Shown: positions 1 through 11,559, counted from the stretch's first letter. The stretch is DNA of 64,000 nucleotides from Euleptes europaea (GCF_029931775.1 NC_079317.1:25906169-25970168); one strand, 5' to 3'. The notes: a model not told the origin generated them from the letters alone. Translations and numbers: made by a program.

Positions 1-154
1 ACATTTACTAGGTAGACTATGCTTATGGGGTGGTTTGCCATTGCCTTCCCCAGTCATCGACACTTTACCCCCAGCAAGCTGGGTACTCACTTTACCAACC
101 TTGGAAGGATGGAAGGCTGAGTCAACCTTGAGCCGGCTACCTGAAACTGACTTC
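1..154 (-). mobile_element. Sauria SINE, truncated
   Basis: The reverse complement carries the body of the Sauria SINE (GTAGCCGGCTCAAGGTTGAC, then CAGCTTGCTGGGGGTAAAG) as seen in the full copies at 38724 and 56400. The tRNA-like head is missing and the copy is cut by the window edge. A short 10-bp tandem (ACTTCATACC, about three units) abuts it at 150-184. Confidence 0.8.
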
Positions 155-299
155 ATACCACTTCATACCACTTCATACCACTATGCCTATGCAATGTTGT
201 GCTTTGTGTATCTCATGAACTGCTTCTGCAAGGAGCCACTTAAAAAGGCACACAGGCTGAATGACTGGGTGTTGTTTCATCCAGATCTCAATGCCAGAC

Positions 300-533
300 C
301 TTGCATTTATTTTATTTGTTTTGCTTCATTTATACCCCACCCTTCTCCCCAATGGGGCCCCAAGTAGTTCACATCGTTCTCTCCTCTTCTTGTTCTACCC
401 TGTGAGGTAGATTAGGCTGAATGTGTCTGACTGCCCCAAGGTCGCCCAGCAAGCTTCCATGGTAGATTGGGGATTTGAACCTGGGTCTCCCAGATTCTAG
501 TCCAACACACCAACCATTACACCATGCTGGCAT
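300..533 (-). mobile_element. tRNA-derived CORE/MIR-like SINE
   Basis: Minus-strand reading gives a tRNA-like head (GTGTAATGGTT box A, GGTTCAAATCCCC box B). A MIR-type core follows (GACCTTGGGGCAGTCA, CTACCTCACAGGGT), then a tail (GGGGTATAAATGAAG) and an AT-rich end. Copies at 3917 and 39363 share the structure. Confidence 0.8.
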
Positions 534-859
534 GTTCAGTGCCATGTGACACAACTGGTATTTTGAAGGAATGCTGAAAATGCTCTGTTTCCTAAGTTTA
601 GTCATAAATGTGAGTGAAACATTCTGGAACTCCACTGAAAACCTTTACAGTATAAAAGCAAAAATAAACTTCCTCTGCATGTGCAGAGACTGTCTTTACC
701 ACTGAGATTGTCTTTACCACTGAGTACAGGGGTGCCTCTGACAAAGGAGTACATTCTGGCCTTTGAAACGTAGCAGCACTGACTTTCTCCTTAATATTGC
801 TAACAGCATGAACAGCAGTTAAGTGAGTATAGCCATGTTCTGCTCCTCCTCTTTCTCAG

Positions 860-1008
860 TCTCACTGACAGCTTTGCTCAGTGCCGGGAGGAAGTTAGTC
901 AGCCAAGAGCCTCAATCAGGAGCAAGAGGGTCAGAAAACCCCTGGAGGCTTCACAGACAGTGGATGCGGACAAGTCCTCATGCTCACAAGAGACGGAGTC
1001 TGCTACAG
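860..1008 (+). CDS. Possible coding exon of an unidentified gene
   Basis: A pyrimidine-rich acceptor (CTCCTCCTCTTTCTCAG, ending at 859) and a donor ACAG|GTGAAC bound 149 bp that are open in one frame. The peptide has a plausible composition: LTDSFAQCREEVSQPRAS, then IRSKRVRKPLEASQ, then SSCSQETESAT. It enters at phase 2 and exits at phase 1. I do not recognise the protein. By human gene order the next gene to the left would be CCDC88C, but this does not look like its C-terminus. Chance is a real alternative. Confidence 0.22.
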
Positions 1009-1459
1009 GTGAACCTTTGTCCCTTATTGCTTTAATAGCTTGATATGCACTTTTAATCAGCTGTAAATCTAAATGTTATGTATATCTGCGGGAAGAGCTA
1101 TATTTTATTTCTGATTGTCTTCAGTATTGAAATCATAAAACCTCTTTTTCAAAGCAGGAGGTGGGATATACACAGCATCTGAGCAGTTGTTCTTGAGAGT
1201 CCAAAGTTAGATCGGGAGGGGGGCAATTACTGTGGTTAGGGTCCTTTGGAAGAACTTGGTGGGTTTGCATTACAAGATACTGAATAGCTTTATGCCCTTC
1301 TTTATATCCCATCTTGTGATTTCTTATTACCAGAAGGATCAAATCTGTAACAAGTAAAGATGGTGCTTGCAAATTATTCACTTTGATCCTCTAAACAGAG
1401 AAGTAATTTTCCCCCCAAAATGCAGTTGTTGCCTGTCCACCTTGTTTTATACTCTGAGG

Positions 1460-1641
1460 CAGAGGTTCCAAGGAGCACTTGGTGCTCCGCGAAACATCTC
1501 TGAGTGCTCCGTAAAGAGATTGGAAAGAAAAATACTACTGTCATTTGGTTCAGTATATAGGTGCTAGGTGAAAATTCGTGCTCCTTGACGAATTTCTCTC
1601 CTGAAAAGTGCTCCATGACTCAGAAAGTTTGGGAACCTCTG
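1460..1641. mobile_element. hAT-type MITE with 8-bp target duplication
   Basis: The ends are inverted repeats (CAGAGGTTCC and GGAACCTCTG). They are flanked by CTCTGAGG (1452-1459) and TTCTGAGG (1642-1649), an 8-bp target-site duplication with one change. Size and ends fit a non-autonomous hAT element. Confidence 0.75.
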
Positions 1642-2373
1642 TTCTGAGGAAAACATAGAATTTACTAATTCCAAGTGGGACCAGCTCAATCCATGAAGCC
1701 ATGCAGGCCACTGCCTGGGGTATTAGGGTTCAAGAGGTGCCAGGCTACACTGGGAAGAGGGAGCACCACTGCTTCTCCCCTCCAGAACTGTGGGGCAGTA
1801 GAGGGCAGATGGGTTCATTCCACACAACATTTCCAACTGCTGCCCCTTACCTGACTCCACTCATGTGGAAAAAGCAGCTATTGTCAGTTGGGAAGGGACA
1901 TTTTTTAGGAAGGAACACAATTTTCTCCTGCCCACCTGTATACAGCATGAGGCATACAACAAGGTTTTTCTCTAGGGTACAAGGGCACTTTAGTCCCAAC
2001 CTCCAGGGGTGCTTCTACCCAACACAGCAGTGTTCATCTGCATGGCAGGCTGATCCTAACCACCCCCTCTCTTTTCCTCTTTCACAAGGCTTATTTTGTT
2101 ACAGAAGAGAACCTCAAGAAAATGTGAAACTTTGGGAAGGCTGAATCAGCTTTCTTTATTTAGTACACCAGCATAATCATGGGATTCATTTTGTGTGGAT
2201 GAAATATTGGCGGTTGGTTTTTAACTCCTTAAAGAGAGAGCGGTAACAGTACACAGGGAAAGAGCTCTGCTGTGTCTTCTTAAACTGGGCATCTCCAGTC
2301 CAAGGTGTGCATGAGTGTCTGAGCCTTGTCTGAACAATGGTTCTGATGACGTTTTACTACAGTCTCTGCTTAG

Positions 2374-2525
2374 GAAACACCCTTCCTCAGCCAGTTTACC
2401 AGAACTCCTTCCTCTCTCCTGTGAGACTCCTCCAGCAGCCTAATTTCCACCACAATGAACGACTCAGACATTTATTTATTTGTAAATTGTTCCATTCGGC
2501 CAGGAACCGACCTTTGCCAGTTTAA
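2374..2525 (+). CDS. Possible terminal coding exon, phase-matched to 860-1008
   Basis: After an acceptor TCTGCTTAG the frame that matches the phase-1 exit of the candidate exon at 860-1008 stays open for 50 codons to a TAA. The peptide includes GNTLPQPVYQNSFLSPVRL and ends HSARNRPLPV. No domain is recognised. Support is only splice sites and phase, so this is weak. Confidence 0.15.
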
Positions 2526-3095
2526 TCCCTTAAGTCCTGTTCTATTCTTATATGAACTCTTATTGTTTTCATCTCCCTTTGGGCCTGCCTTAAGAACTGC
2601 CACAAAAAAGAAAAACATCATATCGGAAAAAGCGCCTATGGCTAGGAAATACAGAAACACCACTTGCTTCTTCACATGCCATAACCACATGTGCCTATTT
2701 TGTCATGTTTGCTGTGCAGCAGCCAAATGGAAACTTTGCAACAACTGGGTATGGGTCAAACAGCACATGTGATTGTCCTATAGGATCTATACATCATTTG
2801 TGTGCTGTTTCCTACATACTTCTGTGTAGAAAGTAATTATTTAAAGCTCCTTATCATTTTTTGGTGGATGGGCACCAGAAAAAGCCAAGTTAGGGCCTGT
2901 GGAGCATATTTCATAATTGCCTTTCTTTGTCACCCTGAAGGGGCTTGTTTCTCTGGAGAACTATATGGATCTTGGGGCACTTAACAGAAGGTAAAAACAA
3001 TGAAGATACTAAACATCAGGGACTGAAATGGTCAGTCAATTAAATTCCATCGCAAGGGCTGAAGCTGGAATAGCTGTCATAAGATCTCTTGCACA

Positions 3096-3409
3096 GAGAG
3101 CCAGAATGGTATAGTGGTTAAGAGCAGTGGTTTGGAGTGGTGGACTCTAATCTGGAGAACCGGGTTTGATTCCCCACTCCTCCACATGAGTGGCAGATGC
3201 TAATCTGGTGAACTGGATTGGTTTCCCCACTCCTACACATGAAGCCAGCTGGGTGACCTTGGGCTAGTCACAGCTCTCTTGGAGCTTTCTCAGCCCCACC
3301 TACCTCACAAGGTGTCTGTTGTGGGGAGAGGAAGAGGTGATTGTAAGCCAGTTTGATTCTTCCTTAAGTGGTGGAGAAAGTCGGCATATAAAAACCAACT
3401 CTTCTCCTC
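3096..3409 (+). mobile_element. Long tRNA-derived CORE-SINE
   Basis: The head GGTATAGTGGTTAAGAG is followed by a duplicated box-B-like block (ACCGGGTTTGATTCCCCACTC, then GTTTCCCCACTCC). A MIR-like core (TGACCTTGGGCTAGTCACAG, CCTACCTCACAAGG) and a 3' end reading GTCGGCATATAAAAACCAAC complete it. The same family recurs at 7737, 27357, 37497 and 51535 in reverse. Confidence 0.85.
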
Positions 3410-3916
3410 TGCCTCTGGGAGGAGAACCAACCAAGCGTTTGCATTTTGTGGCACTAGAAGAGCGGATGTTGCTAGGATCAATGAAGTGGTGAGTTAGCTA
3501 TATACCTAATAGCCATGTGTGCCCCCCTCCCGGTGTGGTCCAAAAAACTGCTCAACATGGCTATACAAAGCTAAGGTGTAGGTTTCTGAAATTCCAGGTT
3601 TTGCTGGGGGGAGTGGGTCAAACACAGAATGGTAAGCACAGACATCACAGGAGAAATGGGCAGCATGCTGAGTTGCCACGGCAACCCCCAAAATGCTGTG
3701 TGAAAACATAATGGCAATAGCTGTCAGTAGCAGGTGTGAAGGGGAAGGTAGAGAATGGTTCTTCTGGTTTACTCCCCCTGCATGCCTGCTCCTCCCCACA
3801 TCACAACAGTGAATAGGCAAGCAGTACGGAGGAAGCAAGATTGGGCTGGCAGGGAGACTGGGAAGGGTGGGCACGGCAAGCTGAGCCAGATCAGTTGGGA
3901 GAAGGGATGGAGGGAA

Positions 3917-4125
3917 AGTGTGGTGTAGTGGTTAAGAGTGCAGGACTAGTATCTGGAAGACTCAGGTTCGAATTCCCACTTATGCCATGGAAGCTTGCTA
4001 ACCTATGTCACAGGGCTGCTGTGGAGATAAAATGGAAGAGGGGAGAATGCTGTAAGCCGCATTGGATTCCCACTGGGGAGAGAGGCAAGGATATACATTA
4101 ATTAATTAAATAAATTAGTAAAAAT
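3917..4125 (+). mobile_element. tRNA-derived CORE/MIR-like SINE
   Basis: It reads GTGTAGTGGTTAAGAGTGCA, box B GGTTCGAATTCCC, a shortened core and an AT-rich tail (ATTAATTAAATAAATTAG). It belongs with the copies at 300 and 39363. Confidence 0.75.
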
Positions 4126-4918
4126 AAAGTGGAGTCTGAGCAAGAGAGGGAATGCTGGGAGGAGCAGTGGGAGGAGGAACAGGATTTCCTCTTCCCCATG
4201 AATCCTCACAATTTCCCTTCTTATGAACCCTTTCTCACATTTATGTCCCTCTTCCTCCTAGGAGCTCAGAGCAGCTAACATGAAGTATTTTATCCTCACG
4301 GTAGCCTGAGGCAGTTCATGCTGTGTGTATGACTGGCCTACCAATGAGCTTGACTGTTGAGCGGGGATTTAAGCCTAGCTCTGGGTTGTCCTGAACTCCA
4401 GCTACTACACTGTCTCATTAACGTAATGTTACTGCCTATGTCTATCAGTGTAAGGAAGGGGTTGTTCTTCCTTTCAAGATGCTGCCTCCTGTTCATCAAG
4501 ATTTAATTGAGTGTATCTGGAAAGCTGAACACAAGATCTTCCTTACTGCCCTAACACATGTACGGTGTCGAACAGCGGATGCCACACAGACTGCTTGTTG
4601 CTTCAGCTCTGACAGGCTTGGCCCATGTTTCCGTTCTTGGCTGTCTTTCACTCCAGCTGAGCTCCCTGTCACCATCTCAGATGGACTTTTTCAATTCCCC
4701 AGATATGTTTCCAATCAGTGACTCAAATGTTTTGTCACATTGAGATACAAGCTTGTACATTTGCAGTAAAGTAAAAGGGCTGGAGGGACAAGTGGTATTC
4801 AGCCGCCAAAGACTGAGCATTAGCAGCTGAATTATATCCCTAAACACTGGAAAAAAAGAGTTGAATCCTACCAACTTTTTTGTTCCATTTTCTCTCCTTT
4901 TAACAGTCTCCATCACAT

Positions 4919-5117
4919 GAACACATGAAGCTGCTGTATACTGAATCAGACCCTTGGTCCATCAAAGTCAGTATTGTCTACTCAGATCAGCAGTGGCTCT
5001 CTAGGGTCTCAGGCTGAGGTCTTTCACATCACCTAGTCCCTTTAACTGGAGATGCCGGGGATTGAACCTGGGACCTTCTGCATGCCAAGCAGATGCTCTA
5101 CCTCTGATCCATGGCCT
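4919..5117 (-). mobile_element. Ala-tRNA-like SINE
   Basis: The minus strand reads a tRNA-Ala-like head (AGAGCATCTGCTTGGCATGC, GGTTCAATCCCCGGCATCTC). An unrelated body follows and ends CAGTATACAGCAGCTTCATG. Other copies are at 5824, 6934, 14232, 25441, 47165 and 52621. Confidence 0.85.
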
Positions 5118-5377
5118 TACATGCCTTTTGTCCACTGGGGCCCCCTGACCCCCAGCATTGCCTTTTTGGTGGTCAAAGGGGACTCCCTCCTGCCTTTTCA
5201 TCAGTGGAGAGGCTGTTCAGATCCAACCCAATGTTTTATGGCTCCTTAAAGTTTACTGCAAGTGTGGGCTTTTGTAGGCATGAAGCAAGCAGAGAAGATG
5301 GCTGTGTATACCACATGGTAGGTAAAAAGGCAAGAGGAAAGGTTAAGAGAATGCTGTTATTGAGACATCATGAACAA

Positions 5378-5569
5378 ACCCTGATTCAGCTCAAACCCAA
5401 CCCCTTTGTGACTATATATTACTCTTCCTACACACTTGACACTGAGAGACACTGTCCTTCAGTGTTACTCCTCTGAAGATGCCTGCCACAGCTGCTGGCG
5501 AAACGTCAGGAAAGAAAATACCAAGACCACGGTTACACAGCCCGGATAACCTACAAGAACCAATAAACC
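5378..5569 (+). mobile_element. Penelope-like terminal repeat with hammerhead-like core
   Basis: The segment contains CTCTGAAGATGCC, GGCGAAACGTCAGG and CACAGCCCGGATAACCTACA. The same sequence recurs at 16496-16665, and its tail at 54288-54410. The family call rests on my memory of similar reptile Penelope-like ends. A hammerhead-like layout is visible: UCCU (5469-5472) pairs AGGA (5508-5511), CUGAAGA is at 5473-5479, and GCC/GGC form stem II. GAAA is at 5500-5503 and GUC at 5505-5507. Confidence 0.6.
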
Positions 5570-5823
5570 CTGATTTGTTTGTGACTTAAATCCTCCTCAG
5601 AATTGTGCTCCCCTTTCCTACCCTGATGCTTGCACCAAGATTGAAGATTTACTAGTTTATGAAGTCTTCGGGGTCTAAACGTAATGAGTTTTGGCATCAG
5701 AAATGAAGGCACTTGAACAAACAGGTTTGTTTCTTGCACACAGACCAAGATTAATCAATGGTATCAAAACCTGGTTTGTGGGCTGAAGTAAATTCCAGTT
5801 TATTAAAGCACCATAATTCTGGT

Positions 5824-5997
5824 GTGAATACTGCCTCATACTGAGTCAGACCATTGGTCTATCAAGATCGGTATTGTCTACCCTGATAGGCAGCAACTCT
5901 CCATGATCTAAGGATATGATCCTTTTAGGTATTGTGGGGATTGAACTTGGGACCTTCTACATGCAAAACAGATGTTCTAACACTAAGCCATGGACCC
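5824..5997 (-). mobile_element. Ala-tRNA-like SINE, diverged
   Basis: It has the same body as the copy at 4919 (CATACTGAGTCAGACCATTGG, with AGTATT in the middle). The head is diverged and reads GCATGTAGAAGGTCCCAAGT on the minus strand. Confidence 0.75.
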
Positions 5998-6933
5998 TCC
6001 ACATTAAATATGGTTAAGTCTGAAGATTTTTAAACCAACGTTGGCACTTACAGTAGAGGAAATGGAAAGCAAGGAAGCCCACAAGCCTCATTATTTCATG
6101 TTAATTCATATCTTGCAAAATTATGTTTCTTGTGACATCTTCATGAAGCCTTTGATAGCACAGGTACTATGTGCGATTGATTAGCCATTCTCCATCACTT
6201 ACTGGTTTGGCTCACATTCTGCTCACCAGTTGTGAGCAGGGAGCCAATTGTTCGGCAAGCAGTTAGGACATGTCTGGTTTGCACAGTTCTGCTGCTTTCT
6301 GGCAACAGCAGACTCCCTGGCCACCCACCTCCTCCAGTTTTTAAAAAGCACCTAGCCACTGATCCCAGCTTCTCTTGGCATCATTTGTTGTCATTAGTTC
6401 TCAAATAGATACTGCTTGACTGCACAGGTACAAACAGCAGAAAATGCAATCTGTCCAGTGTCTGGCCAACTGGCCAGGTGAAATAAAGGGGATGAACTGT
6501 TAGTGAGCCCATAGCTTAATGCAAGTCAATCAGTTTAATGCCCCAACCATGATCCTGGGGGATCCTGCCTCTCCTCCTCCAGTAGATGAGATTGTTTAGT
6601 TCTCAGCCACATGCTGCAATTACCTGGCCTAGTAGGATAAGTGGCTACTGCGCAGATGTGAAACTTTTCAGCATAGTGCTAGACTTTCTCGACAGTAACT
6701 TGGCCAGGGAACATTGAGCCAAGCCTCTCAGGAGCTCACTTTGTGTGCAGTGGATGGAGTTCAAGTAAGGTAAGTTCTTCTGGCAATGATGTTCCTGTCA
6801 AAGTTCCTCATAAGCCTATATATGATTCAGTTAAGTTAAGGAACACAAAATGGGGTTAAATCCCCAGTTAATATAAATGAATAAGCAAGAGAAACATTTG
6901 GTTATCCTTTGACTACTCCCCTCCTTATGGGTA

Positions 6934-7140
6934 GTGCTCATAGCTCAGTGGTGGTAGAGCATCTGCTTGGCATGCAGAAGGTCCTAGATTCAATGCCCAG
7001 CATCCAGTTAAAAGGACCAGGCAGGATGTGAAAGACCTCTGCCTAAGACTGGAGAGCCACTGTCAGGCTGAGCAGACAATGCCGCCGACCCCAACGGGAT
7101 AATGATCTGATTCATTATAAGGCAGCTTGATGTGTGTATC
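6934..7140 (+). mobile_element. Ala-tRNA-like SINE
   Basis: The head reads CATAGCTCAGTGGTGGTAGA then GCATCTGCTTGGCATGCAG. The body ends ATTATAAGGCAGCTTGATG. The copy is moderately diverged, with a three-base insertion in the head. Confidence 0.8.
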
Positions 7141-7736
7141 TTTAAAAGAACAGCAGTACTTTACACAATTTTCCAATATTCTGTGCTTTCATGAATGTTT
7201 ACTGTTATTTAGTAGCAGATGTGGTTGCTGTTAACAGAAGCTATGATCTAGTCATCCTGGCAGTATTTTATAATTAGTTTTTGAGTATGTGTTTCCTGTA
7301 GTTCTGTATTACATTGGTGGTCTCAAGGTGCGCCTTGGATTTTCCCATTGGCCTTTAATGAACTTTGCTGAATGTCATGTCCCAATGAATTTTTAAGACT
7401 GATTCGGCTAAAGTAGGGCTCAGTCATAAAATATTGTAGTCATCCACTTTTGTACAATTAAGGAACAAAATGCTGATGACACAAAGATGGCACTCTATTT
7501 GAAGATCGTATCTGCATTTTAAAAGTATACTTATCTTCTCAAAAATATGGAATAACATCGTGAAATTTTGGGGCTCGCCTTGCCATTTGATGCATCTTAG
7601 AACTGAGTTGTTTGTGCTGACAGAGAGATAAGATGAAAAGAACACAGAGAAAGGGATCATTGCTTTTAAATTACATACATCTGATGTGGCATGGGCAGAG
7701 ATGCTTGTGACAGCCCATCTTGTTTTGGTGGAAATG

Positions 7737-8041
7737 AAGAAGAGGAGTTGGTTTTTATATGCCGACTTTCTCTACCACTTAAGGAAGAATCAAACTGGCT
7801 TACAATCACCTTCCCTTCCCCTCCCCTGCGAGGTAGGTGGGGCTGAGAGAGCTCTAAGAGATCTGTGACTAGCCGAAGGTCAGCCAACTGGCTTCATGTG
7901 GAGGAGTAGGAAAACCAACTTGGTTCACCAGAGTCGCATCCGCCACTCATGTGGAGGAGTGGGAAATCAAACCCGGTTCTCCAGATTAGAGTCCACCACT
8001 CCAAACCACCGCTCTTAACCACTGCACCACGCTGGCTCTCA
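7737..8041 (-). mobile_element. Long tRNA-derived CORE-SINE
   Basis: The minus-strand head is GAGAGCCAGCGTGGTGCAGT and the 3' end reads GTCGGCATATAAAAACCAAC. It is nearly full length and matches the plus-strand copy at 3096. Confidence 0.85.
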
Positions 8042-8060
8042 TGCCAACTTTTGGGTGACA

Positions 8061-8286
8061 ATGGCTTGGATCCTATATCTCAGCTCTCTTTGCACTTCTC
8101 TCTGACCACTGTGGAGGCTTTCCTTTACCTCTAGCACTTCTGCCTTGCATAAAGGCTCCTTGAAAAATATTGACCTTGAACTTATGGAAGTCTTAGCAGC
8201 AGAGGAAGTGAGCGCTATAGCAGAAGAAAGCCTCTGCAGCAGCCAGGGAAAAGCACGAAGGGAACCATTCGATAGGGTCCAAGCAA
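8061..8286. mobile_element. MITE-like repeat with TTGGATCC-type inverted ends
   Basis: The ends ATGGCTTGGATCCTAT and ATAGGGTCCAAGCAAT are imperfect inverted repeats. Elements at 47779-48017 and 55470-55698 have similar ends (GGTTGGATCC). No target duplication is obvious and the family is not recognised. Confidence 0.5.
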
Positions 8287-9419
8287 TGGGAAGAAAGAGT
8301 GGCTTAAAATAAGAAACTGCATGAGCTACTCATTGTGGCCACTGCCAGCAACCTATGGGTATGGATGGCCTCCAGTTCTCAACATGGTGGATTGGTTTAT
8401 GAGCCCAGTCTCCCTAATGCACTTTAATGGGTCACCTTGGGTGGTTTCTACAGGGAGAATTCTGGGAGCTTATGAAAAATGCCCAAGTGTAGAATCACCC
8501 CACTTCAACAAGAGTTCACAAAAGCCTACATCGTTTTGTTAATCTTCTGCCCACCATCATTGTTCTGCAATCCCAATGGCACTTTTTCTATTGGCAATGC
8601 AGCTCAGGCCAAATTCAGCTCAGGCCAAATGGACTTTGGACGACTGTTGTCGACTGAAAGGGGGTTGAGTTAAAGGCAACAGAAAATAGAAAATAAAAGG
8701 AATATATTTATTCAGTGTGCACTGATTGATGGTTACAAACCAAGGACCTGAGAATTCAGCTTCATTTTTAAAAATTGCAGACCTGAGTCTTGCTGAGATA
8801 AAAACCATATCATGAAAAGTTGATGAAACATGAATTACACAATAAACCACAAAAGACCAGATGTGTTTTGGCCACTTGGGCCTTCTTCTGTGGTCACCAA
8901 TATACAAGTCTAAAACCCACATCCCATTAGTATACAATATAACATATTTTTGAAAGCCTGACTAGGTGGTGGTTCACTTCCTGTTGTGCGACGCTTTGTA
9001 TGGATTTAAAAGAAAACCCCATGGGTCTTATATTTTATTGTCGACACACAAATAGTGCAGTGTTATATAGCCTGGTACAGGTTTTACAATTCTTGTAGGA
9101 TGTGGTATCATCAACCAGAAATCTTTCAAAGTGGCCACTTGATGGATCTGTGTGAACCGACTTGTGAAATTATTCCAGATACATGTGCTCACGACCCCAC
9201 TCAATGGGGTCAGGTTTTTTTTTTGTTTTTTTTTTTTTTGCTAAACCTTGCTAAATTGCCTTCTACATTACAGCCTCCATCACATATGGCCTTTGTTCAT
9301 GCAGCTCCCATGATCCTCACCAGGGCCAGTTTCAGGTTTTTGTAAGCCCCAGGTGATAGAGTATAACTGGGTCCCCTTTCCCACTTGGAGTCCCTGCTTG
9401 GAAGAAAGGCAGGTGTAAA

Positions 9420-9540
9420 TTAAGTAAAAATAAATAAATAAATCCCAAAACAACCCTGAGAGGTAGGTTAGAAAAAGCTTTGCTGACTTGGTCAAATTAC
9501 AGAGTGTGCTTAGATTAAAGCTGAGTGATGGATTTTTAAA
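9420..9540 (-). mobile_element. Old MIR-like SINE remnant
   Basis: An AT-rich tail (AAATAAATAAATAAATC) followed by CAACCCTGAGAGGTAGGTTAG resembles the 3' half of the CORE-SINEs in this window, read in reverse. The head is degraded. Confidence 0.45.
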
Positions 9541-9884
9541 ATCTAGCCTCAAAGGGCCATGTCTAACACTATCATCAAGTGGTTCTCACTTTTCAGTTCC
9601 AATATAGCACACGCTGTGTGCAGACAGCAGACTGTGAAGGGAAAGCTGGGGAGGGAGGCGGGGAGCGGTACAGGGGAGCTGGGAAGAAGGAGACCTCTCT
9701 CCCACCTTCAGCTGATGCCTCCAGACTACCTCCTTCATTTGTGGAAGCCGCCTCTGTGAGTGGGCCAACCTGCAGCTCTTATTGCTTGGTAAGTGACCAC
9801 CTAAGCCTACCAATGATGCTAGCTGTGATCCCCACCATAACCTTTTGGTAGCCAATTGTAAGTCTCTCTTCCTTTTTGTACCAG

Positions 9885-10284
9885 TAGGGTTGTCAACCTC
9901 CAAGTGGTAGCTGGAGATCTCCCACTATTACAACTGATCTCCAGACAATAGAAATCCATTCCCCTGGAAAAAATGGCTGCTTTGGCAATTGGACTCTATG
10001 GTATTGAAGTCCCCTCTAGGGTTGCCATCCTCCAGGTAGTAGCTGGAGATCTGCTGTTACAACTGATCTCCAGCTGATAGAGATCAGTTCACTTGGAGTA
10101 AATGACCACTTTGGCAATTGGACTCTATGGCATTGAAGTCCCTCCCCTCCCCAAACCCCGCCCCCAAAACCTCCCACCAGTGGCAAAGAGGGACCTGACA
10201 ACCCTACTCCCCTCTCCAAACCCCACCTCCTCAGGCTCCACCCCAAAATCTCCAGGTATTTCCCAACCTGGAGCTGGCAACCTA
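9885..10284. mobile_element. hAT-type MITE (TAGGGTTGCCA ends) split by a second copy
   Basis: Outer copy: it starts TAGGGTTGTCA and ends TGGCAACCTA, with 8-bp flanks TGTACCAG (9877-9884) and TATACCAG (10285-10292). A second copy of the same family sits inside it at 10017-10206. The family recurs at 15262, 31581, 40825, 47557, 48655 and 52390. Confidence 0.8.
10017..10206. mobile_element. hAT-type MITE nested inside another copy of its own family
   Basis: It starts TAGGGTTGCCA and ends GACAACCCTA. The flanks GTCCCCTC and CTCCCCTC are an 8-bp duplication with one change, made from the outer element's own sequence. The outer copy is therefore older. Confidence 0.8.
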
Positions 10285-10859
10285 TATACCAGTGGAAAAG
10301 CTGACTGGATCCAACCCAGTAAGTAAAGGACAGGTCCGCACTAACTTTGCCTCTGGGGCTGAAAGTAAACACAAGTCCCAGCATGGCATGTTGGTTAGAA
10401 TGTTGCAGTAGGATGTGAGAGATGCAGAGTTGTGAAGTTGTGAAGACTGCTGCCTGCAAACTAGGTCCTTTCCCTTCCTCACCGAGGAAATTTTGCTGGG
10501 ATAAAGATCCCTCTTGCTGGAATTGTTAGCATGTCTGTGGTGGGAGGGAACTGCCACAGAATTCAGGGGGCAGCTGTGGGGGAAGCCACTTCTTAAAATG
10601 GCTTCTCTGGTAAATGAGGACTTGGCCAATGTTTCAGGAGATAAAAGATGAAACAGTGGGGTTTAACGCCTGGCCAATTTGTCTCGCCTTTGTGCCTTAA
10701 AAGTAGCGAATTCCCATGGTCTAAACACATGACCGTCCGAGGGCAGCACATCGGACCCACCTTAGGCGCGATTTAAGCAAAAACAACAACAAAAAACCCC
10801 CGAGTTAAGCAATCCCTGGTTTCTAGCGATTTTTTTGGTGCTAAACAGCAACTTTTTTT

Positions 10860-11420
10860 TATTTCGCTACATTACCGGAACGCCGGCGTGCGTGTAATCA
10901 CACGACTAGCCCGCTACTAACCTCCTTTTGTTCAAGCTCCCAGCCCCGACAAACAGCTGAGCTGCGGGTGAGCAAGGGCGGGGCAGGTGCGAGCCACGCT
11001 GCTGGCTAGGAAGGGAAGTGACATGACGGGGAAAGAGAGCTCCTTTTATGGACTTCCGGGGGGAGGACAGAGGGTGGAAGGGGCAGAGCTTCTCTGGCCT
11101 GAAGAGTAGCCAGGGAGGAAGCAGGCTGCGACCCAGGCTGGCTGAGCATAGAGCCACCCGGGTAGCCTCCGAGGGAGAGGAAAGCTCAGACTCTCCCTCG
11201 GACTGGTCTGAGGCTGAAGAGGCGCCTCAAGCCCCTACCTTTTCCAGGACAGACAGACGCCCCCCCCCCCGACCAGCCCTGTAGGGGGGGTGCTTCACAC
11301 TGTCACGATGGTATACCGGAACGCTGGTGTCCCAAGGAAAAAAGGGGGAGAATTGGCCTTTGATTGGATAACCCCTCAGCCAATCCTTGGGCAATGACAC
11401 GGCGGTCACTCCACTACTAT
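10860..11420. promoter_or_regulatory. CpG-rich block, candidate GPR68 promoter and first exon
   Basis: This stretch is GC- and CpG-rich (CCGGCGTGCG, GGGCGGGGC, CGAGCC, ACACGGCGG) in an otherwise CpG-poor AT-leaning region. It lies about 9 kb upstream of the GPR68 acceptor. A good plus-strand donor, GCTGCG|GTGAGC, occurs near 10964-10972. A promoter with a non-coding first exon would fit mammalian GPR68. A CpG-rich repeat is the alternative. Confidence 0.3.
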
Positions 11421-11559
11421 CCCACATTATATGGGTGGCTCAAACGCACGGGGAGCCTCCAGCAGCTACTTGCTTCGGACTTATAGTGGGATGGACTAGC
11501 GTCATGCGTTTGACTATCCTGTCTTGGAATAAAATATTGTGAGATAAGGGAGGAGCGAA

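Noticed and set aside
725-770. Third hammerhead-like motif (CUGACAAAGG...CCUUUGAAACG)
   Set aside because: Stem II pairs partly and GAAAC is present, but box 1 is CUGACAA and no other copy in the window supports it.
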